Part shown: positions 7,215 to 15,068 of the stretch, piece after piece
Position numbering within the stretch: the first letter of the stretch is position 1
Layout of the letters: every line of letters begins with the position of its first letter
From: Bacteroidales bacterium UBA1800
GTDB taxonomy: Bacteria > Bacteroidota > Bacteroidia > Bacteroidales > VadinHA17
DNA: 18,310 bases
Direction of reading: 5' to 3'
Assembly (NCBI GenBank): GCA_002319915.1
Contig: DCFQ01000070.1
Location: 1-18,310 of the forward strand
Translations under genes and position numbers: made by a program
The notes under the pieces: generated by a model
What the model saw: only the letters and a program-made list of their open reading frames with translations
Databases searched by the model: none
What the model was told of the DNA's origin: nothing

Positions 7215-8699
7215 ATGAATATGAGAAATATATTAAAGATGGCAGCAGCATTTCTGGTGCTGCTGACCGCAGGATGCTCCAAGGAGTATCTCAATCCGGT
7301 TCCTCAGACCTCACTTTCCGACCTGTCAGTGTTTGATAATAAAGACCGTATTGTCGCCCAGGTGAACGGGATGTACTCAGCAGTGAAGGCCGGATGGTAT
7401 CTGGGCGGAAGATATCAGTCAGTCGCCGACATGAGGGGAGATAACTTCATTCCTCTCAGCAACAATGCATATGTGAACTTCAACACATGGAACCACCTGG
7501 AGATCTCCGCTACCATGGAAGTGAACGACATCTGGAACCAGATCTATGCTTCGGTGAACACCGTCAACGTGTTCCTCGACGGTTTGAAATCGAACTGGGA
7601 AAGCGGCAAACTCGCCGGTATAATCAGTGAGGAAGAGTACAACCAGTTCACCAGCGAGGCACTTACGCTTCGTGCAATGTGCTATTTCGACCTGACCCGC
7701 CTTTATGCCAAGCCGTATATCCAGGGCAATGGTGAAAATCTCGGAGTTCCCCTCAGGGTCAAGGCTGAAAAGTCGGCTGAAGGAAACGACCTCGCAAGGA
7801 GCACGGTGGCTGAAGTATATGCCCAGGTGCTGTCCGATCTCAACGCTGCAGAACCTCTCGCAATTGCCAATTATGGTTCTGATGACCTGAACACAACCAG
7901 GATCCACAAGAACACCATAATTGCGCTTAAGACTAGGGTGCTGCTCACAAAATGCGATTGGGCAGGCGCAGTCAGCGAATCGGCAAAAATTGTTCCTGCA
8001 AGCGCTCCCTTTGTCGCCCCGTCAGGCGTTCCAAACGCTCTGAGCACTAACTGGTCAGCCATCTGGACAAACAATACGACCAAGGAATCGATCTTCTCAT
8101 TGCCCAATACCGATATCAACAACGGCGGCGGCCAGAGTGCCATCACCTGGTATTTTAGCAGTGAATCGGGAGAGTCGGTATATCTTGTTGCTACGAGCCC
8201 TGTTTATGCCGCAATGGATCCCACCGATATCAGGAGGAGCAGCATGGATGTGCTTGTCCCCGGGGGTTCCGATCCGGATCAGTACTTCCTGACAAAGTAC
8301 ACTCATTTTACCACTCTTTCTGACTGGTGCCCGGTAATCCGGTATGCAGAGATACTTCTGAGCCGTGCTGAAGCACTCGTACGCAGCGGCGGATCAGTTA
8401 CCCAGGAAGCTGTTGACTTGCTTAATGCAGTGCGCACCCGGGCTTTCCCGACAGGTGCATTTACGCTTGCCAGTTTCGCAACCCCGGCCGACTTCTATTC
8501 CGCAGTTCTCCAGGAAAGGAATTTTGAATTCCTGGGTGAAGGGATGCGTTCATTCGACCTGATGAGACTCGGGCTGGATATCCCTGCAAAAGAAGGTCTT
8601 ACAATGGGCAACATCGGGGCTATTCCCGCTTCGAGCGCTGCTTATTACTGGCCGATCCCGTCAGGCGAGCTCAGCCTGAACAAACTATGTGTTCCCTGA
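7215..8699 (+). CDS. SusD/RagB family nutrient-binding outer membrane lipoprotein
   Basis: SusD proteins cap the SusC barrel on the cell surface and bind the substrate. The N-terminus has a lipoprotein signal with LTAGC, giving a lipidated Cys at residue 21. It is followed by SKEYLNP, whose charged residues resemble the Bacteroidetes surface-export signal. Family marks are the VPQTSLSDLSVF start, helical TPR-like pairs (for example EALTLRAMCYFDLTRLYAKPY), YAEILLSRAEALVRSGG, and the C-terminal ERNFEFLGEGMRSFDLMRLG and YYWPIPSGELSLN. The 494 residues are typical. ATG at 7215 or 7221 are both possible starts; the first gives two extra residues before Arg. It is co-transcribed with susC and followed by a strong hairpin terminator. 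Confidence 0.96.
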   Translation: MNMRNILKMAAAFLVLLTAGCSKEYLNPVPQTSLSDLSVFDNKDRIVAQVNGMYSAVKAGWYLGGRYQSVADMRGDNFIPLSNNAYVNFNTWNHLEISATMEVNDIWNQIYASVNTVNVFLDGLKSNWESGKLAGIISEEEYNQFTSEALTLRAMCYFDLTRLYAKPYIQGNGENLGVPLRVKAEKSAEGNDLARSTVAEVYAQVLSDLNAAEPLAIANYGSDDLNTTRIHKNTIIALKTRVLLTKCDWAGAVSESAKIVPASAPFVAPSGVPNALSTNWSAIWTNNTTKESIFSLPNTDINNGGGQSAITWYFSSESGESVYLVATSPVYAAMDPTDIRRSSMDVLVPGGSDPDQYFLTKYTHFTTLSDWCPVIRYAEILLSRAEALVRSGGSVTQEAVDLLNAVRTRAFPTGAFTLASFATPADFYSAVLQERNFEFLGEGMRSFDLMRLGLDIPAKEGLTMGNIGAIPASSAAYYWPIPSGELSLNKLCVP

Positions 8700-8727
8700 T
8701 TAATAGATAGTACTTTAGGTTAATTTG

Positions 8728-8752
8728 AGAGGCTGCCCGAAAGGCAGCCTCT
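8728..8752 (+). terminator. Hairpin terminator after susD
   Basis: AGAGGCTGCC (8728-8737) and GGCAGCCTCT (8743-8752) form a perfect 10-base-pair stem with loop CGAAA, followed by TCTTATAT. It starts 28 bases after the susD stop. The opposite strand lacks a T-rich tail after the stem, so it mainly serves the susC-susD transcript. Confidence 0.85.
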
Positions 8753-8767
8753 TCTTATATATTGTGT

Positions 8768-8795
8768 CCAGCACCCAGTAACCAGCACCCAGCCG
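8768..8795. repeat. Heptamer tandem repeat (CCAGCAC), 4 units
   Basis: Four consecutive 7-base units lie here: CCAGCAC, CCAGTAA, CCAGCAC, CCAGCCG. The array fills the gap between the susD terminator and the stop codon of the convergent NlpC/P60 gene. It is non-coding and of unknown function. It is of the same general kind as the 8- and 9-base arrays in the carbamate kinase/OTC region. Confidence 0.6.
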
Positions 8796-8797
8796 AC

Positions 8798-9559
8798 CTA
8801 AGCCACCCTCCTTATCGTCCTCAGTCTGTGTGAATATCCGCTGATATCGTTCCTGTAAATTCCCTGGTGATCGATAATATCGATCCTTACCCTTCCGGAA
8901 GCGTGTATAACGAGTCCACGCGACAGGATCATGCCAACATGGGAGATATTCCCCCTGTCATCATCGAAGAATACGAGATCGCCCGGGATCGCTTCTTCCA
9001 GGAAGCTTATCTGTGTCCCTGCATCAGACTGATCCCTGCTGTCGCGTGGAATCGAGAAACCATGGAGCTTGCAGACCAGCTGGGTAAAGCCTGAACAGTC
9101 GATGCCGGAAGGTATGCGGCCTCCCCAGATATACGGACTGTTTATGAACCGCAGTCCTGAGCCGGCAATATCTTCGCTTGAGGTCAGGACAAGTTCGCTG
9201 AATTCATCGCCCGCACTATAGCTGTTTTCACCGGCATAAAAGGTACGTGCACTGAAGTCGGGATTGTAAATTTCGCATCCTGCCTCGAGTACGAGCCGCG
9301 TACCATCGTTCCGGCAACAAAGCAGTGATCTCTGGAGGACCCTGCCATGTGTATCGTCGCCGACTCCGGAATGCAGCAAATGATTCTGGTCAATCCAGCC
9401 GGAATAATCGTCGAAGAATGTCTTTACCTTCAGCCAGTGCCCGGCTGAATCGGTTATGACGTATTTCTCGCCAAAGAGGATCTGGCTGAGCATTTCTGAC
9501 TTGTGGGAAGGTGCGGACCTTAGAGGCACGAAGACATTTTCGCAGACAAAGATATCCAT
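8798..9559 (-). CDS. NlpC/P60 (C40) peptidase with N-terminal SH3-like domains, YkfC-like
   Basis: This is a predicted cysteine peptidase that cuts gamma-D-glutamyl bonds in cell-wall peptides. With the ATG at 9557-9559 it has 253 residues. The N-terminal part (about 1-65, including VPLRSAPSHKSEM and GWID) is SH3b-like, and a second SH3-like stretch spans about 70-130. The catalytic domain follows, with SPYIWGGRIPSGIDCSGFTQ (Cys155), ISHVGMIL (His207) and VIHASG (His219) forming the expected Cys-His-His set. A longer frame starts at a TTG (9586), but the ATG is preferred because SH3b homology begins at once after it. No signal peptide is visible. With the two SH3 domains this suggests a cytosolic enzyme that recycles murein peptides, like Bacillus YkfC; that is inference. 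It stands alone, convergent with susD and divergent from the PgpH gene. Confidence 0.88.
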   Translation of the reverse strand: MDIFVCENVFVPLRSAPSHKSEMLSQILFGEKYVITDSAGHWLKVKTFFDDYSGWIDQNHLLHSGVGDDTHGRVLQRSLLCCRNDGTRLVLEAGCEIYNPDFSARTFYAGENSYSAGDEFSELVLTSSEDIAGSGLRFINSPYIWGGRIPSGIDCSGFTQLVCKLHGFSIPRDSRDQSDAGTQISFLEEAIPGDLVFFDDDRGNISHVGMILSRGLVIHASGRVRIDIIDHQGIYRNDISGYSHRLRTIRRVA

Positions 9560-9691
9560 CGCTTGAAGTTTTCGTAAAATTAACAATTACCCCGGTCATT
9601 TATTCATTTTCGATGAAACTCCGTTGCCCGGGGAGCTATTAATACACTGCAGATTATGGTGAATATGTTCCTGTTCAATAATTTTTATGCT

Positions 9692-9699
9692 TAATTTTG
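9692..9699 (+). promoter_or_regulatory. -7 box of the PgpH-like gene
   Basis: TAATTTTG matches TAnnTTTG perfectly, 33 bases before the ATG at 9733. No TTTG is found at the normal distance upstream. The box overlaps the TTG at 9697 that would open a longer reading frame, which supports the ATG as the true start. Confidence 0.4.
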
Positions 9700-9732
9700 G
9701 CGGTTGTTATAAAGTTCATTTACCTTAATACA

Positions 9733-11853
9733 ATGGCACGTCACGGCATTTTCCCAAAGCCAGGGGCGGAGAGGAGCTACCTCAATCACATTCTTTTCTT
9801 TGTTCTGAGCGTATTGGTTGTTGTTGCAATTTCACCGCGGGAAGGGAAATTCAGGTATGAATACCAGAAGGGTAAACCCTGGCTCAGTCCATCCCTGATA
9901 GCCCCCTGGGACTTTGCTGTCCTTAAGCCGGAGGCTGTAGTAGGAAGGGAACGTGACAGCATCCTGAAATACTTTACCCCCTTTTTCAGGGTCGACACCC
10001 AAGCTGCAGCAACAGGTATAAAGGAGTTTAATGATTACCTTGATGCCCTTCGGCAAAACCTCGGCTCAAAGGGAGAGCATATCAGGCAGCCGCTCTATTC
10101 AAGCATCAAAGATGATCTTGATTCTGTCCTGGCAAAGATCTATGATTCAGGTATTGTCGGTGCAAGCGAGGCAGGCTTCAGAACTGACTCGAGCTCCGGG
10201 TATCTGACGGTAATAAGCGGTAAGGTCGCAGAACAGGTGCCGGTCAGTTCGATATTCACCCAGAAAAGCGCATACCAGTTTGCCGGGGAGAGGCTCACTG
10301 AGATCAAAACAGGTTATCAGGCACGATACGGAAGAAGCGCCGCTGATCTTCTTTCAGGTGTTGCATTCTATAATTATATCAGACCCAATCTGTTCTATGA
10401 CAAGGATATGTCGATTGCCGCCAGGGACAGGATCCTCAGCAGTGTGAGCCTTAACAAAGGCCTGGTGCAAAAAGGAGAGCTGATTATCTCCAGGGGAGAG
10501 ATAGTGAATGATTCAAAATTCCTCATTCTGAATTCCCTGCGGAGCCAGTTTGAGAGGAAGCTCGGCATTTACGACAAGTGGCTTGTTCTTCTCGGACGCA
10601 TAATACTCGTATCATCCTGTTATCTGGGCCTTTACCTGTTCATGTACCATTTCAGGCTCGATATTCTGAGCTCTGCCTCAAAAACCCTGTTCATCCTTCT
10701 TCTCATCCTTACGTTCCTGGTTATAACCCGGCTGATGATCATGCTTCCGGCTAATACCGTATTTCTTGTTCCTTTCGCATTTATTCCCATCATTGTCAGG
10801 ACATTTTATGATTCACGCCTCGCACTCTTCGTTTACCTCATTGCGATAATGCTTGCCGGTTTCATCGTACCTAATTCCTTCGAGTTCGTGTTCATAAGCT
10901 ATATTGTCGGAATTATTGCAATCTTCTCCCTGACAAATATCTATAAGCGGTCGAAACTGTTCATCACGGCATTCAAAGTGTTCCTGACCTATTCACTAGT
11001 TTACCTGGGGATCGGCATAATGCAGGAAGGAAGCATCCGCGACATGGAGTGGATCAATTACCTGTGGTTTGCCGGGAACGGCGTAATGCTCCTGCTCACT
11101 TACCCGGTGGTGTTTTTGTTCGAAAAAACGTTCAATTTCATCTCGGATGCAACTTTGTTCGAGCTTTCCGACACTAACCAGCCGCTGTTAAGGAAGCTCG
11201 CTGAAGAAGCGCCGGGCTCATTCCAGCATTCTGTACAGGTTGCCAACCTGTCAGAAGCGGCGGCAAGGGAAATCGGTGCCAACGATCTTCTCGCCAGGAC
11301 CGGGGCATTTTACCACGATATCGGCAAAATGGTAAATCCCGGGTTCTTCATTGAAAACCAGGCAGAAGGGTTCAGCCCGCACGATAAGCTCGATCCTCCC
11401 GAGAGTTCCCGGATAATTACAGGTCATGTCAGCGAGGGCGTCGGCATGGCCAGGAAATTCAACCTGCCGGGACAGGTAATTGATTTTATCAGCACGCATC
11501 ATGGTACCACCGTCGCTTATTTCTTTTACAGGAAATACCTTGATGCAAATCCCCACGGCGCAGAGAGGAAACATGATTTTGCCTATCCCGGCCCGAAGCC
11601 TTTCACAAAGGAGACCGCGATAGTGATGATGGCTGATGCGATAGAGGCATCCTCAAGGACACTCTCTAATTATTCGGATGAGAATATCAGCGAGCTTGTA
11701 GAGCGGATAATCTATATTCAGGAGCAGGACGGTCAATTCCAGAACACGCCTCTTACCTTCAGGGATATATCGGATATAAAGAATGCCTTTATCAAAAGAC
11801 TGTCGAATATTTACCATGCCAGGATTACCTACCCTGCAAGGGATACCGAATAG
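9733..11853 (+). CDS. PgpH-like 7TM-HD domain phosphodiesterase (predicted cyclic di-AMP hydrolase)
   Basis: Proteins of this build (7TMR-HDED outer domain, 7TM_7TMR-HD membrane domain, HD domain) include PgpH, which hydrolyses cyclic di-AMP to pApA. Using the ATG at 9733 gives 706 residues. One membrane helix lies near 19-34 (ILFFVLSVLVVVAI), followed by a large extracytoplasmic region (about 35-280). A block of several membrane helices (about 283-466) comes next, then the cytoplasmic HD domain (about 490-690). The HD metal ligands are visible as FQHSVQVAN (His499), FYHDIGKM (His528-Asp529), HVSEGVGMA, FISTHHGTT and MMADAIEASSR. The reading frame could extend to a TTG at 9697, but a perfect -7 box covers that codon. 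It is a single-gene unit that ends 2 bases from the convergent lolA stop. No cyclase gene is nearby. The substrate is inferred from family architecture. Confidence 0.9.
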   Translation: MARHGIFPKPGAERSYLNHILFFVLSVLVVVAISPREGKFRYEYQKGKPWLSPSLIAPWDFAVLKPEAVVGRERDSILKYFTPFFRVDTQAAATGIKEFNDYLDALRQNLGSKGEHIRQPLYSSIKDDLDSVLAKIYDSGIVGASEAGFRTDSSSGYLTVISGKVAEQVPVSSIFTQKSAYQFAGERLTEIKTGYQARYGRSAADLLSGVAFYNYIRPNLFYDKDMSIAARDRILSSVSLNKGLVQKGELIISRGEIVNDSKFLILNSLRSQFERKLGIYDKWLVLLGRIILVSSCYLGLYLFMYHFRLDILSSASKTLFILLLILTFLVITRLMIMLPANTVFLVPFAFIPIIVRTFYDSRLALFVYLIAIMLAGFIVPNSFEFVFISYIVGIIAIFSLTNIYKRSKLFITAFKVFLTYSLVYLGIGIMQEGSIRDMEWINYLWFAGNGVMLLLTYPVVFLFEKTFNFISDATLFELSDTNQPLLRKLAEEAPGSFQHSVQVANLSEAAAREIGANDLLARTGAFYHDIGKMVNPGFFIENQAEGFSPHDKLDPPESSRIITGHVSEGVGMARKFNLPGQVIDFISTHHGTTVAYFFYRKYLDANPHGAERKHDFAYPGPKPFTKETAIVMMADAIEASSRTLSNYSDENISELVERIIYIQEQDGQFQNTPLTFRDISDIKNAFIKRLSNIYHARITYPARDTE

Positions 11854-11855
11854 GG

Positions 11856-12491
11856 TCAGCGCATGTCATTGATCTCCACCCCCTTGTATTGATCATAAGG
11901 AAAAGTGAACACCGTCGCGTCGGGCTTGTTCAGGAGGTCATATTCCTTAACGCTGAGCAATACATCGATCCCGTTCTTGTACTTGTACTCGACACTTTTA
12001 AGATCATATGCTGGCTTCCCGATCCGGAGCCTTATCCTTATGTTCTCGCTTTTGATATCCTCAGGGTAAAGGTCAATCAGACAGTATCCGGATTGATCCT
12101 CGATAAGCCTGACCTTGTAGCCTTTCTTATACATCGAGAATACGGATGATGGCTTTGCCTCGAATGAATTGTCCTTTTTGTCAGGCTTGCTGATGGTGAC
12201 CTCATTTTCTTCTGGAAGGTAGCTCCATGAAGTCTCGCCATTGAACCAGATTATGTTATCCTGCAGCTCAAGCCGGTATTTGTCCCTGCTCAGGATTATT
12301 GATCCGCTTGCATTCTTTGTTGTCCCGGCAGCCTGATCGGTCGTGACCAGGTCAAATTTCATCGAGACTGAAGGCGCTGCCGAAGCAACCGAGGAAAACT
12401 TGTCAAGAACTTTGATTGCAGCCGGGTCCTTTTGGGGATACACATATAACGCATGGACGAGGAGCAGAATAATGATTATGGATCTATTCAT
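11856..12491 (-). CDS. lolA: LolA-like outer membrane lipoprotein carrier protein
   Basis: LolA ferries lipoproteins through the periplasm to the outer membrane. The 211-residue protein starts with a hydrophobic signal (MNRSIIIILLLVHALYVYPQ) and no lipobox Cys, so it should be a soluble periplasmic protein. LolA features are an early helix (AAIKVLDKFSSVA), then alternating strands: SVSMKFDLV, GSIILSRDKYRLEL, IIWFNGETSWSYLPEENEVTI, CLIDLYPED and a final FTFPYDQYKGVEI. The frame can begin one codon earlier at a GTG; the ATG at 12489-12491 is preferred. It follows ftsK by 10 bases on the same strand and is probably co-transcribed; I recall the ftsK-lolA order as common in Bacteroidota. No LolB or LolCDE genes are present here. 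Its 3' end leaves no room for its own terminator. Confidence 0.88.
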   Translation of the reverse strand: MNRSIIIILLLVHALYVYPQKDPAAIKVLDKFSSVASAAPSVSMKFDLVTTDQAAGTTKNASGSIILSRDKYRLELQDNIIWFNGETSWSYLPEENEVTISKPDKKDNSFEAKPSSVFSMYKKGYKVRLIEDQSGYCLIDLYPEDIKSENIRIRLRIGKPAYDLKSVEYKYKNGIDVLLSVKEYDLLNKPDATVFTFPYDQYKGVEINDMR

Positions 12492-12501
12492 CACAGGCCT
12501 T

Positions 12502-14946
12502 TTATTCCAGGGTGCTCAAAATCTGTTCCAAATGTGAATAGTCTGATACGAGTACATCCCTGGCTTTGCTTCCCTCAAACGGTCCTACTATTCCCGCTGC
12601 TTCCAGCTGGTCGATGATTCTGCCTGCCCTGTTGTAGCCAATGGACAGCTTTCTCTGGATGAGGGAGGTTGACCCCTGTTGATGCTGAATCACAAGCCTT
12701 GCAGCCTCCTCGAACATGGGATCCCGCTTCTTCAGGTCAACTTCCTGCGAACCGGACTCGCTGTCGTCTATATACTCCGGGAGATGCATTGCATCGGAAT
12801 AACCCTGCTGGCTACCGATGAATTCGGTGAGCTCCTCTATCTCCGGGGTATCTATAAATGCGCACTGGACCCTCACCGGCTCAGCTCCGGTGGATACCAG
12901 CATGTCGCCCCGGCCGACAAGCCTGTCGGCACCAGTGGCGTCAATGATTGTCCGGGAGTCGATTGATGAAAAGACCCTGAACGCGATCCTAGTGGGGAAG
13001 TTGGCCTTGATGAAACCGGTTATGATGTTCGTGGACGGCCTTTGTGTCGAGATTATCAGGTGGATCCCGGTTGCCCTTGCCAGTTGTGCAAGCCTGCCGA
13101 TGGGAGGTTCAATTTCCCTTCCCGCGGTCATGATAAGATCGGCGAACTCATCTATTATCAGGATTATGTATGGAAGGTACCTGTGTCCCTTTTCCGGGTT
13201 CAGCCTCCGCGAGGTGAACTTTTCATTATATTCCTTTATGTTCCTTGCCTGAGCCTCTTTCAGCAGCTCGAGACGATTATCCATCTCTATGCACAATGAA
13301 TTCAACGTATTGATCACCTTCTGGGTGTCAGTAATAATGGCGTCCTCCTCACCAGGCAGCTTGGCAAGGAAATGCCGTTCGATCTTTGCGTACAACGGCA
13401 GCTCGACCCTTTTTGGGTCTATGAGCACAAACTTGACCTCTGCCGGGTGTTTCTTGTACAGGATCGATGTAATGATGGCATTTATGCCCACAGATTTACC
13501 CTGCCCGGTGGCTCCTGCAACCAGGAGGTGTGGCATCTTGGTGAGATCGACGATGAACGGGTCGTTTGTGATTGTCCTCCCCAGCGCCAGAGCGAGGTCA
13601 TATTTGGAATCATGGAATGCCTTGGATGCAATGAGCGACCTCATCGACACTATCTCTGGATTCTTGTTCGGCACCTCGATCCCGACAGTTCCCCTTCCGG
13701 GAATCGGTGCGATTATTCTTATCCCAAGAGCTGAGAGATTGAGCGCGATGTCATTCTCGAGCGATTTGATACGGGCCAGCCTTACCCCCCGCTCGGGCAC
13801 GATTTCATAAAGCGTGACCGTTGGCCCTATGGTTGCCGATATCTGCCGGATGCTGATCTTGTGGTCCCCGAGAGTTTTTATGATATTCTCCTTATTCTCG
13901 AAAGCTTCCTTGTCATCGAACCCTATTTCCGCCTTATGCTCCTTAAGGATTGCAACAGGAGGGAATTTGTATCTCGAAAGGTCCAGCTTCGGGTCATAGT
14001 TACTAATTATTTTCTCAACTTCATTCTCGGGAAGGATGTCAGAGGGTTCGGGTTTGGTGATATTCAGAGGCACCTTGTTTTCGGGCTGTTTCTCTTTATG
14101 GTCATTGTCGAGGTCGTGTATTATTGATCCGCCCGGTCGTGGCTTAACGGTAACGGGGCCCTCATCTTCCCTCGGGATTCTCCTGACGGTAAATTCCACC
14201 TCCCTGCCTTCGCTGCCGGTTGAACCAGGTTCGGTCTCCTCCGGGATTTCATTCCCTGAATCCGGCTCTTCACCTTCGTCTTCCTCAGTCCCATCATCTG
14301 AAGTAGTTGGCTTGAACCCGGGAATGGCACTCTTGATCGTCGACGGGATCCTGCTGGTAAAGGTCTCTGGCTTGAACTTAAGGGCAAATATCAGGTAAGC
14401 AACCGTTGCGAACAAAAGCAGCACACCGGTGCCGATCTTTCCAGTGAATGAATTCAGCCATTCAGTGATCTTGAAGCCCTGGGCTCCTCCCGGTCCGCTT
14501 CCAAGGTAACCGTCCGCCTTGCCAAAGATAAAGCCGAGGATCAGGGATACAATTATGGCGGCAGTCGCAAACCTGGCAAGCAGCCTCCATACCCTGATGC
14601 CCGGAAAATTAAGAAGGTAAAGACCTATTGTCCCGAAGATCAGCGGAATGAAAAAAGCACCGTAGCCAAACCCGAACCCCACGATCATCTTTGCGAGGAA
14701 ATGACCGCTCTTGCCCGACCAGTTCTTTACATTTACGTCTGCACCCGAAATAACCGAAGAATCGGACAGGCTGAGATCTGTCTTCCACCAGAACAGGTAC
14801 GCTACACAAGCCAGCAGAAGGTAAAGCGCGAAACCGGTGATAAGTATGCCAAAAATGAACTTGATCCTTTCATCGGTAAAAAATGACCCTGACTTTGCCT
14901 TGCTTTTATTCTTTTTCTTCGCCGGTTCTTCCTTCTCCTTTTTCAT
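12502..14946 (-). CDS. ftsK: DNA translocase FtsK/SpoIIIE
   Basis: FtsK pumps DNA through the division septum and helps resolve chromosome dimers. The 814 residues hold a basic start (KKEKEEPAKKKNKSKAK), four membrane helices (about 28-53, 86-113, 120-142, 172-190), and an acidic Glu/Asp/Pro-rich linker (about 210-320). The motor carries Walker A GATGQGKS (478-485, Lys484) and Walker B LIIDEFADL (Asp599-Glu600), followed by QLARATGIHLIISTQRPS. The C-terminal winged-helix gamma domain (about 745-805) contains STSLIQRKLSIGYNRAGRI, the DNA-orientation reader. No key residue is missing. The ATG at 14944-14946 is supported by a promoter 41-71 bases upstream and by the AAACCATAACCT leader motif. 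lolA follows in the same unit. Confidence 0.97.
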   Translation of the reverse strand: MKKEKEEPAKKKNKSKAKSGSFFTDERIKFIFGILITGFALYLLLACVAYLFWWKTDLSLSDSSVISGADVNVKNWSGKSGHFLAKMIVGFGFGYGAFFIPLIFGTIGLYLLNFPGIRVWRLLARFATAAIIVSLILGFIFGKADGYLGSGPGGAQGFKITEWLNSFTGKIGTGVLLLFATVAYLIFALKFKPETFTSRIPSTIKSAIPGFKPTTSDDGTEEDEGEEPDSGNEIPEETEPGSTGSEGREVEFTVRRIPREDEGPVTVKPRPGGSIIHDLDNDHKEKQPENKVPLNITKPEPSDILPENEVEKIISNYDPKLDLSRYKFPPVAILKEHKAEIGFDDKEAFENKENIIKTLGDHKISIRQISATIGPTVTLYEIVPERGVRLARIKSLENDIALNLSALGIRIIAPIPGRGTVGIEVPNKNPEIVSMRSLIASKAFHDSKYDLALALGRTITNDPFIVDLTKMPHLLVAGATGQGKSVGINAIITSILYKKHPAEVKFVLIDPKRVELPLYAKIERHFLAKLPGEEDAIITDTQKVINTLNSLCIEMDNRLELLKEAQARNIKEYNEKFTSRRLNPEKGHRYLPYIILIIDEFADLIMTAGREIEPPIGRLAQLARATGIHLIISTQRPSTNIITGFIKANFPTRIAFRVFSSIDSRTIIDATGADRLVGRGDMLVSTGAEPVRVQCAFIDTPEIEELTEFIGSQQGYSDAMHLPEYIDDSESGSQEVDLKKRDPMFEEAARLVIQHQQGSTSLIQRKLSIGYNRAGRIIDQLEAAGIVGPFEGSKARDVLVSDYSHLEQILSTLE

Positions 14947-14986
14947 ATCAGGTTATGGTTTCAAAAGGCTCCTGTAAAGAGCACCT

Positions 14987-15017
14987 CAAAGGTAATAATT
15001 TTGACATACAAGGAAAA
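14987..15017 (-). promoter_or_regulatory. Bacteroidetes-type promoter for ftsK-lolA
   Basis: Read on the minus strand, TTTT (15017-15014) is followed after exactly 19 bases by TACCTTTG (14994-14987). This is a perfect -7 match to TAnnTTTG with one mismatch in the -33 TTTG. Transcription would start near 14980, leaving a leader of about 35 bases before the ftsK ATG. It is the best promoter match in the window. Confidence 0.65.
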
Positions 15018-15068
15018 TTACGGCCGGAACTTTAAGACTGCGCCATGCCGGGAAGAGCAAGTGCGCCG

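Noticed and set aside
12818..13252. 144-codon plus-strand frame, and several similar ones, inside ftsK
   Set aside because: They are antisense to a well-conserved motor domain and show no recognisable protein features.
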